A stretch of DNA of 64,000 nt from CAWATZ01 sp963784995 (GTDB lineage: Bacteria > Planctomycetota > Planctomycetia > Gemmatales > Gemmataceae), in NCBI GenBank assembly GCA_963784995.1, contig CAWATZ010000006.1, positions 62,001 through 126,000 of the forward strand, written 5' to 3'. The notes beneath the pieces were generated by a model. That model was not told the DNA's origin, did not search any database, and saw nothing but the letters and a program-made list of their open reading frames with translations. Every line of letters starts with the position of its first letter. The first letter of the stretch is position 1. The translations under genes and the position numbers were made by a program. Below are positions 45,866-53,647 of this stretch, in pieces.

Positions 45866-48707
45866 ATGGCGACCATCTTGATCGTCGATGACCAGCTGAG
45901 CATCCGCTACTATCTGGTGCGGCTGCTGGAGCACGCCGGCCATCGGTTGCTCCAGGCCGCCGACCGAAGCGCAGGCCGGCCTGCCGGCCGGAGCGCACGC
46001 AGGCGTGCGAGGCCCTGGCAACCGTCAAGGCGGAACGGCCCGACCTGGTGATCACCGACATTCAGATGCCGAACGTGGACGGCTGCGAGTTTGTCCGCCA
46101 GCTCCGTGCGGATCCTGCCCTGGCAGCGACACCGGTCATCTTCTGCACGGCCCGCTCCAGGGAGGAGGCCCAGGTCCTGGCCGATGCCTGGGACGTCGCC
46201 GACGTCCTGACCAAACCCTGGGAGCCGGAAGCGGTTCAGCGCGCGGTGGCGTCCGCCCTGAGCATCGCCCCGCTTCCGGCACCTCCCACCCCGGAGCCTG
46301 AGATGCCGGACCAACCCAGAACGGCCAGGCAGACCGAGGCGGCGCTGCGCCAGTGAAGAACTCTTCCGCAGTGCCTTTGAGTACACCAACGTTGCCATGG
46401 TCCTCATGGACGTCAACAATCGCTTTGTTCGTGTCAACGCTGCATTTACCCAGCTGCTGGGCTATTCGGAAGCGGAGCTGCAACTGGCGATGAGCGACGT
46501 CACCCACCCGGACGATCTGGCAGAAAGCGACTCCCGTCGTGCGGCCCTGCCGGCCGGCACCAGGCGTCCCCGGGTTGCGCTGCGCTCCACCCGGGGCTTT
46601 ACTCCTCAAACCAGGAGTAAAGCCCCGGGTGGAGCGAGGTACGAGCGCAACCCGGGGGTCTTCCAGATGGAGACACGCTATCGGCACAAGGACGGACACG
46701 TCCTGTGGGGCTTGACGAACGTCTCCCTGGTGCGCGACACCAGCGGTCAGCCGATGCTGTACGTCGGCCAGGTGCAGGACGTCACCGAACGCAAACGCTC
46801 GGAAGAGGCACTGGCCAGGTCCGTCGAGCGCCTGCGCATCCTGCATCAGATTGACCTGGCTTTGATCAAGGGGGAAAGGCCGGAAGAAATTGCCGGAGCA
46901 GCCGTGGCACCCCTGCGCGAACTGCTCGGGGTGTCCCGTGCCGTCGTGAACCTGTTTGACCTGGCCAGCGGCGAGGTCGAGTGGCTGGCCAAAGCGGAGG
47001 CCAGCCCTCTGCCCGACCTGTCGGGCAGGCCCGACGGAGCGCACGCAGGCGTGCGGGGGCAGCACCGGGTCCACGTCGGTCCAGGCATCCGCTATTCGAT
47101 CCGGTTCATGGGGGACGTGGAGGCCTTGCGGCGGGGTGAACTGCAAGTGATCGACGTCCACGCACTGCCTCCCGGGCCGGAAGTCGATGCCTTGCTGGCC
47201 TCCGGGGTCCACTCCTGCGTGGTCGTGCCCATGATCGCCGAAGGCGAACTGATCGGCGCGCTCAGCTTCGGAGGCACCGAGGTCGCGTTGTCCCCGGAGC
47301 AGGTCACGGTCGCGCAGGAGGCCGCTTCGCAGTTCGCGATCTCCATCTCCCAGGCGCGACTCCATGAACGGGTCAAACGCCAGGCGCAGGAACTCGAAGC
47401 GCAGGTCACCGAGCGCAAACTCGCCGAGGAGGCATTGTGCCTGGCTCAGCAGCGCCTGCAACACGTGGTGAGTTCCAGCCCGGCCGTGCTCTGCACCCTG
47501 GCGGTCGAGGACAGCGACCTCCGGCTCACCTGGATCAGCGACAACGTGCGCGAGCTTCTTGGCTACTTGCCGGCGGAGGTGTTCTCGCCCCGCTGGTGGC
47601 AGGAGCGCGTCCACCCGGAGGACCGGCAGCACGCCTGCGTGCGCTCCGTCGGGCCTGCCCGACAGGTCGGGCAGAGGGCCGGCCTGCGCTTGGGGCCGAG
47701 ATCCAGCAGGGGCTGTTGTCCCACGGTCGCCTGGCCAGTGAGTACCGCTTCCAGCACAAGGACGGGACCTATCGCTGGGTCCGGGGCGAGTTGCGGTTGC
47801 AGAGCGACCCGGCAGGCGGGGCCACGGAAATTGTGGGCTCCTGGTCGGACGTGACCCAGCGCAAACAGCTGGAGGAGCAGTTCCGCCAGGCGCAGAAAAT
47901 GGAGGCGATCGGCCGGCTGGCGGGCGGGGTGGCGCATGATTTCAACAATCTGCTGACCATCATCAACGGCTACGGCACCCTGGTGCTGACCCGGTTGCCG
48001 GCCGACGACCCCACGCGCGAAATGATCCGGGAGGTCGTCGCCGCCGGGGACCGGGCTGCCGGTCTGACGCGCCAGCTGCTGGCCTTTAGCCGCAAGGCCT
48101 TCATCGAACCCAGGGTGCTGGACCTCAAAGTCCTGGTCGGCGACCTCCAGAAAATGCTTCGCCGCATCATCGGCGAGGACATCCAGCTGACCGTGGCGTC
48201 CGATCCCGACCTGGGCGCGGTGAATGCCGACCTCGGCCAGATCGAGCAGGTGATCATGAACCTGGTGGTCAACGCCCGGGACGCCATGCAAGGGGGCGTT
48301 TGGGGAGACCCTCCACAACACCACCCGCCGGGGGGCCAGCTGACCATCGAACTGCGCAACCGCGACCTGGACGAGACATCCGCTCGGGAGCAGCCGGAAG
48401 CCCGGGCCGGACCGTACGTGGTGCTGACGGTCCGCGACACGGGCTGCGGCATGGACGCGGCCCCGAGCGCAGGCCGGCCTGCCGGCCGGAGCGCACGCAG
48501 GCGTGCTGGGCCCGGATCTTCGAGCCCTTTTTCACCACCAAGGGGGAAAAGGGCACCGGACTGGGGCTGGCCACGGTCTATGGCATCGTCAAGCAGAGCG
48601 GCGGCCACGTCACCGTCTCCAGCGCGGTGGGGGCCGGGACGACCTTCCAGGTGTACCTGCCGCGCGTGCAGCAACGGCCCTCGGAAAGGATGAAGGATGA
48701 AGGATGA
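45866..48707 (+). CDS. Receiver-PAS-GAF-PAS hybrid histidine kinase, broken by four palindromic elements
   Basis: The reconstructed order is as follows. Receiver: ILIVDDQLSIRYYL, phospho-Asp in VITDIQMPNVDG, Thr/Lys in VIFCTA and VLTKPW. PAS: DVNNRFVRVNAAFTQLLGYS to GQVQDVTERKRSEEAL. GAF: LRILHQIDLALIKGERPEEI to ATVAQEAASQFAISISQA. PAS: LTWISDNVRELLGYLPAEVF. HisKA: GGVAHDFNNLLTIINGY. HATPase: NLVVNARDAM, VRDTGCGMD, IFEPFFTTK, GTGLGLATVYGIV. Frame changes occur at the elements 45968, 47629 and 48466. A missing dinucleotide near 46355 separates ALRQ from SEELFRSAFEYTN. Elements 46568 and 46993 keep the frame. As read, no intact kinase is made. Confidence 0.8.
45968..46008 (+). repeat. AGCGC palindromic element, 41-nt form, in receiver domain
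   Basis: Identical to the 42072 copy (AGCGCAGGCC ... GGCGTGC). Removing exactly 41 bases rejoins LLQAADR to EALATVKAERPDLVITD in one frame. Confidence 0.9.
46568..46657. repeat. CCCGGGTTGCGC palindromic element, in frame in a PAS domain
   Basis: A 90-nt copy (CCCCGGGTTGCGCTGCGCTC ... GCGCAACCCGGGG, loop CAAACC). It adds 30 residues without changing the frame, between LPAGT and FQMETRYRHKDGHVLW of the first PAS domain. The right arm has an extra GAGGTAC relative to the left. A GTC is present on both sides as a possible short target repeat. Confidence 0.85.
46993..47054 (+). repeat. AGCGC palindromic element, 62-nt form, in GAF domain, frame kept
   Basis: AGCGGAGGCCAGCCC, then the 20-nt inverted repeat CTGCCCGACCTGTCGGGCAG, then GGAGCGCACGCAGGCGTGC. 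It differs from the 47629 copy at two bases. Both flanking parts of the GAF domain read in the same frame. Confidence 0.88.
47629..47690 (-). repeat. AGCGC palindromic element, 62-nt form, in second PAS domain
   Basis: Reverse-orientation copy. Removing exactly 62 bases joins RVHPEDRH to GAEIQQGLLSHGRLASEYR in one frame, a normal PAS sequence. Confidence 0.9.
48466..48506 (+). repeat. AGCGC palindromic element, 41-nt form, in the HATPase domain
   Basis: It lies between the G1 box (VRDTGCGMDAAP) and the F box (WARIFEPFFTTKGEKG). Exact 41-nt removal restores one frame through both boxes. Confidence 0.9.
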
Positions 48708-48719
48708 ATCAGAACCCCA

Positions 48720-48760
48720 AGCGCAGGCCGGCCTGCCGGCCGGAGCGCACGCAGGCGTGC
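48720..48760 (+). repeat. AGCGC palindromic element, 41-nt form, intergenic
   Basis: A copy 12 bp after the hybrid kinase TGA (48705-48707) and before the convergent ferredoxin gene. Same sequence as the intragenic 41-nt copies. Confidence 0.9.
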
Positions 48761-48812
48761 GTGGCACCCGGCAACTGACGCAGAGGGGCACCCGCTTGCG
48801 GGTCTGCCGGAA

Positions 48813-49841
48813 TCAAATCTCCAGTGCGTCCAGGTCGTCCATCAGCTTGTCCAGGTCATCCTTCGGCTGCTCGCACTTGCCCAGCTGTCGTTTCGGAATG
48901 CCCACAGTCAGCCCCACTGCCTCCCGACCGTCCTTGACCAGTTCGGTATCGCGTTCCTGAGCGGCGATGGCCATCGCATCGCCGCCGCCGAACAGCTTGG
49001 TCAGGTCGATCTTCAGCCCGCTGATGGCCCCGACCGGCGCACCGGCGATGGCCGGCGTCTTGTAGTCGGGAAACATGATGGCCTGCTCGGGACAGACCCG
49101 GCTGCACGCCGGGCAGCCGCGCTTGCAGTTGTCCTGGTTCTCGACGATGAGCCGATCCAGTTTGTCCACGCCGTAGACGCCGAACAGGCAGAAGTCCAGG
49201 CACTCCATGCAGTTGGTGCAGCGGCTGTAATCGATCACCGGATACCAGCGTCGGCCCGGTTGCTGGAGCATCTGTTCGGGGGTAAACGCCGCCGGTGCGG
49301 GCTTCTCCGGCTCCTCGCGCAGATAACGGCCCAGCTGCACCACGTTGGGCTGGCCGCCGATCCACTGTTTCAGCGTCTCCTGCCGGCGCTGCTTGCACTC
49401 CAGCCCGATCCGCTTGACTTCCTCGACGTAGACACGGTGGTCGCTGCTGTCGCGCAGGTCGAGGCAGTAGACGTGCCGATCCGGGACGTTGACCGAGCCG
49501 ATGCCCTTGAGTTCCTCCGCCTCGCCTTCTTCTTCCTCTGCGTCGCTGTCGGCGGGTTTGATCTGCGTTTGCCCCTCGTGGCCGCGGATGCCGTCGCGGT
49601 CGAGCAGCCAGAAGGCGGCGCGGGGGAACAGCCAGGAGAGGACGACCATGTCGCCTTGCACCGACTCCAGGAACAGCCGGCCGGTGTGGTTGGCGTCGAG
49701 GTCGTACAGGTGCGGCACGATGGAGACGTCGAGGCCCGGCTCCATGATGAGGGCGGCGGCGATGCTCTCCTCCAGGGCCCGCCGGGTCGGGTTCTTGCCC
49801 TGGGCCTGTGACAGGACGACGGTCAGACGGTCTCGGCTCAT
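48813..49841 (-). CDS. 4Fe-4S ferredoxin-like protein with N-terminal extension
   Basis: 342 residues. The C-terminal half binds clusters: CTNCMECLDFCLFGVYG (C-x2-C-x2-C-x3-C) and, about 25 residues on, CKRGCPACSRVCPEQAIMFP, a variant second site with an extra Cys. The N-terminal 170 residues (RLTVVLSQAQGKNPTRRALE; GDMVVLSWLFPRAAFWLLDR) look like an alpha/beta domain I cannot name, followed by an acidic linker (DSDAEEEEGEAEELKG). It probably passes electrons to a partner, most likely the radical SAM or H-protein encoded just upstream in the same operon. Start ATG 49841. Confidence 0.8.
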   Translation of the reverse strand: MSRDRLTVVLSQAQGKNPTRRALEESIAAALIMEPGLDVSIVPHLYDLDANHTGRLFLESVQGDMVVLSWLFPRAAFWLLDRDGIRGHEGQTQIKPADSDAEEEEGEAEELKGIGSVNVPDRHVYCLDLRDSSDHRVYVEEVKRIGLECKQRRQETLKQWIGGQPNVVQLGRYLREEPEKPAPAAFTPEQMLQQPGRRWYPVIDYSRCTNCMECLDFCLFGVYGVDKLDRLIVENQDNCKRGCPACSRVCPEQAIMFPDYKTPAIAGAPVGAISGLKIDLTKLFGGGDAMAIAAQERDTELVKDGREAVGLTVGIPKRQLGKCEQPKDDLDKLMDDLDALEI

Positions 49842-49847
49842 GGCGGG

Positions 49848-50313
49848 TCAGTCCTCGAGGTTCATCTTGCCTTTGATCATGGCCTGGGTCTTTTCCCAGT
49901 TGGCCGTGAGGTGGTCATGATATTCCTGCACGGTGAGGGTGCCAGCGCCATCGCCATCCATCTCGAACAGCCAGCCACCGCCGTAGCCATCGACGTTGAT
50001 CCCCGAGGGATCTTTCAGCAGCTCCTGGTTGAACTCCACCAGGACGCCGGCCATCGGGGAGAACAGGTCCGAGACGGCCTTGGACGTCTCGATGTGGCCG
50101 ATCTCCTGGAGCAGCCGGACTCGATCTCCCGGACTGACGTGCCAGTCCAGGAAGTACACGTCCTGCATCAGCCGGATGGCGTACGCCGTGAAACCAAAGC
50201 GCCACCGGCCCGGCTCGATTTCCTGGGTCCACGTGTGCGTGCGCGGTGCAGCGCAGCGCCGCGGGCAGCCGGGCCGGGAACTTGCCCATCAGGAAGGTCA
50301 GGTCGTCGGCCAT
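49848..50313 (-). CDS. Glycine cleavage H-like lipoyl carrier protein (frameshifted)
   Basis: The lipoyl-lysine motif is LLQEIGHIETSKAVSDLFSP, with the E-T-x-K lysine that carries lipoate in GcvH. The start is ATG 50313 (MADDLTFLMGKFPARLPAAL); a one-base excess near 50235-50245 separates this from HTWTQEIEPGRWRFGFTAYA, so about 154 residues are encoded. The C-terminus (WEKTQAMIKGKMNLED) extends beyond the usual H-protein. No gcvT or gcvP lies in the window; the gene sits between a radical SAM gene (3 bp gap) and a ferredoxin gene (6 bp gap), which suggests a carrier role outside glycine cleavage. Confidence 0.82.
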
Positions 50314-50316
50314 GGC

Positions 50317-51638
50317 TCAGGTGTACCGGCTGGTCTGGTGTTCCGGCTGGAAGAAGGTCGGCAGCAGCCGATCGACCTGCAGCAGCCCCTGGCGCGTCAC
50401 CGCGACGCGGTCGGCCGAGAGGGTCACGTTGCCCGCGTCGGCCAGCTTCCGGAACCCGTCGCCAAACCGCTCCAGGATGTTAACCCCGAATTTGGCCTGG
50501 AAGTAGCGAGAATCGAGCGATCCAGTCTTCAGCTGGAGGATCATTTCGCGGATCAGCCGCTGCTCGGCCGTCACCGGCAGGGCGCGGTTGAGCGGCAGCT
50601 CGTTGCGGTTGAGCAGCGCCAGGTACTGGTCCCAGGCATCGACGTTCTGGACGTGGACGCCGTGAATGTGCCCGAACGAGGCCACGCCGGTGCCGAACAT
50701 GTCGGCCCCGTGCCAGAGACTGTCGCGGTAGGCGAACTTGGTCCGCTCCCGGTCGCGCGCACCAGGGTGTAGGCGCTGGACACCTGATACCCCGCCGCGA
50801 GCATGGTATCGAAGGCGTAGCTGACCCAGGCCCGCTTGGTGGGCCAGTCGGCGATCTGCTGCCGCGGCTCATCCTGGCCGATCAGGTGCAGTTCCCGCGA
50901 GAAGACGGTGTTGTAGGGCAGTTCCATCTGGTAGATGGTGACGCTTTCGGGAGCCAGTTCGATGGTCTTGCGGACGCAGTCGCGCCAGTTGTCCCAGGTC
51001 TCGCCGACCATGCCGGCGATCAGGTCGATGTTGATCTGATCGAAGCCGACCTGCCGGGCCCAGCCGTAGGCCCGGAAGATCTCTTCGGACAGATGCGCCC
51101 GGCCGTTCTCCTCCAGGATCTGATCGCTGAAGTTCTCGATCCCCAGGCTGAGGCGGGTCACGCCCAGTTCGCGGAGCGCCTCCAGCTTGTGCAGCTGCAG
51201 GGTGCCCGGCTCGCACTCGAATGTCACCTCTTGGGCCCCGTCCCAGGGCAAGACCGCCTTGACCCGGTTCATCAGGCCGCGGAGTTGATTGGCGCTGAGG
51301 TAACTCGGGGTGCCGCCGCCGAAGTAAACGAAGGTCAGGGGCCGGCCGCCGACAGCGGGCAGACTGCTGTAGAGGGTGACTTCCTTGACCAGGGCATCGA
51401 GGTAGGTTTCGACGTCCCGGGCGTTCTTGTCGGTGTAGACGCGGAAGTAGCAGAACTTGCAGCGTTTGCGGCAGAACGGAATGTGCAAGTACAGGCCCAG
51501 CGGCGTGCCGGGCTCGGGGGGCTGTTCCAGGGCAGTGCGAGCGGCGGCGAGGTAAGTGGGCTTCCAGTGGGAAAACGGCGGGTAGTTGGCGACGAAGTAA
51601 TTGCCAAGGCCCGTCTTTTCCTGGGTGTCGGCAAGCAT
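50317..51638 (-). CDS. Radical SAM protein, HemN/HemW-like (frameshifted)
   Basis: About 440 residues. The SAM/4Fe-4S motif is LYLHIPFCRKRCKFCYF (C-x3-C-x2-C) with FVYFGGGTPSYLSANQLRGL, ECEPGTLQLHKLEALRELGV and NIDLIAGMVGETWDNW, as in oxygen-independent coproporphyrinogen oxidase relatives. The C-terminal HemN domain follows in another frame (MFGTGVASFGHIHGVHVQNV to QPEHQTSRYT); one base is missing near 50752-50760 in a GCGCGC stretch. Because it is co-transcribed with an H-protein and a ferredoxin, its substrate may not be a porphyrin. The start ATG 51638 was chosen because upstream sequence is not protein-like. Confidence 0.85.
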
Positions 51639-51829
51639 GGTGTACCTTACAGGCGGGGGGTAGGGGCGCAGCAGCGGCGTCGGCGCGGCAGCCACTGTGC
51701 CATTGTACCGCCCCGGACGGGGCTGCCAAGTGCATAAGTTTTTCATTGCACCCCCCATCGGCCCTGGGTATACTCGCTACCATCTCTTGACTCCTCCTCA
51801 CCAACGCAGGATCGCAGCGGAAGCCGCCC

Positions 51830-52449
51830 ATGAAGCCCGACACGTCCGCCTACGGTTCGGTCACGGCCCTCCTCGAGCGCCTGAAGAGCGGCGACCACGA
51901 GGCCGCACGCCTGCTGTGGCAGCGCTACTACCCGCGTCTGGTGGCGCTGGCCCGGCAGAAGCCGCAATCGGGGTAGTCCAGCGTGGCGTCGCCGACGAGG
52001 AGGACGCGGTCCTCAGCGCCTTCAACAGCTTCTGCCGCCGGGCCGAAGAGGGGCACTTCCCCGACCTGAAGGACCGCGACGGCTTGTGGGCCTTGCTGGT
52101 GGTCCTCACGGTCCGCAAGGCCGCCGACCTGCTCCGGCACCACCAGCGCGAGAAGCGCGGCGGCGGTCTGGTCCAGGACGAGTCGGTCCTGCAGCCAGCC
52201 CAGGGTGACAGCGGCCCGGGCGGCCTTGACGTCCTGCCGGGCGACGAGCCGACACCGCTGGAAGCGGCCCTCCTGGCGGAAGTAGTCGAGAACCTGCTGG
52301 CGCGGCTGCGTGAATCAGCGTTGCGTCAAATCGCGGTCTGGAAACTGGAGGGCTACACCAATGCCGAGATTGCCTCTCGACTGGGCTGTTCCGAGCCGAC
52401 CGTGGAGCGCCGGCCGGTCATCATCCGCCGCTTGCTGAAAGGACCGTGA
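51830..52449 (+). CDS. ECF sigma factor (frameshifted)
   Basis: ATG 51830 opens SVTALLERLKSGDHEAARLL, WQRYYPRLVALARQK (region 2), which stops at a TAG (51975-51977). A one-base shift continues VADEEDAVLSAFNSFCRRAE, then GLWALLVVLTVRKAADLLRH and region 4 as LRQIAVWKLEGYTNAEIASR and LGCSEPTVERRPVIIRRLLK. This is the short ECF type that planctomycetes place before Ser/Thr kinase genes. Here a nuclease gene separates it from the kinase at 53648, and a copy of its last 27 codons lies at 53415. Confidence 0.8.
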
Positions 52450-52481
52450 TCCCAACGTCCAGTCGAAGCGAAGGAAAAGCG

Positions 52482-53405
52482 ATGATACACGATAAACGAT
52501 TCAAGGTGCTGTTGCGGGAGTTTCTGCGGGAGTTCCCGGCGCTGTTCTTTCCGGAGCTGTTTCCCCACCTGGACCTGGCCAAAGCGGACTGGCTGCACCA
52601 GGAGCTTTATCACGCGCTTCAAGAGGGCAGCACGGAGACCATCGACCTTTTGGTCCGGGTGCCACTCTTGTCCTCGGCAGCCAGCCTCGCTCCTCCCGAT
52701 TGTCCGACATTCGATGCCATCCTCCTTCACATCGAGGTCGAGTCGGCTGACACGGTGGCACCCTTCCGCAAACGGACGTACCACTATTATCACCAGCTGA
52801 CCGAGGTCCACGGACTGAACGTGTTTCCGATCGCGGTGTATCTGCGAGTGGGGTTGGAGGGCCGGGGCAAGGATGCCTACGAGGTCCGCGTGCTGAACCG
52901 GACCCCTCTGCGCTTCGAGTATGATTACGTCGGGCTACCCGGTTTGGAGGGCAAGGATTACCTCCACCAGGACAACCCGCTGGGGATCGCCTGGTCCGCC
53001 CTGATGCGCTGGTCGCGGAAGCAGCGTGCCCAGGCCGCCGTCGAGGCCCTGGACCGCATCGTGGCCAGCGCGGAGAGCCCGGCCCGCAAGATGCTGCTGT
53101 GTGAGTGCGTACAGGCGTATGCTCCCCTGGAAGACGACCAGCGTCTTGAGATATACTCGCTATTGAAACAACCTGAACATGAAGGAGTCCGTGCCATGGT
53201 CAAAACCTGGTCCGAAGAAGGCGAAGAAAGAGGCATCCTGAAAGGGCAACGCGAACTGTTGCTCAAACAACTGGTGGTGAAATTCCCCACGTTGAGCAAG
53301 GCAGCGCGTGAACGAGTGGCCAGTTGGCCACTGGAGAAAATCAACGAGGTGGGAGTCGCCATGTTCAACGCCCAATCGCTGCGCGAGCTGGGGCTGGAGG
53401 ACTGA
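52482..53405 (+). CDS. Rpn/YhgA-like PD-(D/E)XK nuclease family protein
   Basis: 307 residues. The N-terminal FKVLLREFLREFPALFFPEL, the Asp in IDLLVRVPLL and the ILLHIEVESADTVAPFRKRT block (E-x-E in place of E-x-Q) match Rpn-related nucleases; YHYYHQLTEVHGLNVFPIAV continues the core. A C-terminal helical part has the typical GxERGxxKGQRELLLKQL. It is a different subfamily from the 23544 and 31337 copies. ATG 52482 has AAGGAAA 6 bases upstream. It lies between the end of the sigma factor gene and a degenerate copy of that same end, so it looks inserted. Confidence 0.75.
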   Translation: MIHDKRFKVLLREFLREFPALFFPELFPHLDLAKADWLHQELYHALQEGSTETIDLLVRVPLLSSAASLAPPDCPTFDAILLHIEVESADTVAPFRKRTYHYYHQLTEVHGLNVFPIAVYLRVGLEGRGKDAYEVRVLNRTPLRFEYDYVGLPGLEGKDYLHQDNPLGIAWSALMRWSRKQRAQAAVEALDRIVASAESPARKMLLCECVQAYAPLEDDQRLEIYSLLKQPEHEGVRAMVKTWSEEGEERGILKGQRELLLKQLVVKFPTLSKAARERVASWPLEKINEVGVAMFNAQSLRELGLED

Positions 53406-53414
53406 CAGGCTGCC

Positions 53415-53495
53415 GTTGCCACCCGGATGGGCTGTTCCGTGCCGACCGTGGAGCAGTGGCTGGCCATCATCCGCCACTTTCTGATGGAACCGTGA
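53415..53495 (+). pseudogene. Second copy of the ECF sigma factor 3' end
   Basis: Encodes VATRMGCSVPTVEQWLAIIR and HFLMEP then TGA, matching ASRLGCSEPTVERRPVIIRR LLKGP of the 51830 sigma factor. Only the last 27 codons are present, directly after the Rpn-like gene stop. Identity is about three quarters by eye. Confidence 0.75.
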
Positions 53496-53556
53496 TGGCT
53501 CGCGGGACGATTTGACGATTGCCTTATTAGGTGGTGTGCGGAACCCCTCACCGTAG

Positions 53557-53609
53557 CGGGGCCGTTCGCCACCCTTCGCAAAATGGGCGAAGGGTGGCGA
53601 ACGGCCCCG
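53557..53609. repeat. 53-nt hairpin, 23-bp arms, upstream of the kinase gene
   Basis: Arms CGGGGCCGTTCGCCACCCTT... and complement, loop AAAATGG. It lies 39 bp before the kinase ATG, between the sigma 3' copy and the kinase, so it may attenuate read-through; TTT after it is short for a terminator. Confidence 0.7.
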
Positions 53610-53647
53610 TTTCGCTGAATAGCAGAGGAGTTTCAGGTAGGACCAAG

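Noticed and set aside
52482..53405. Rpn-like gene considered as a complete insertion sequence
   Set aside because: No terminal inverted repeats or target duplication seen around it; only the sigma 3' end duplication.
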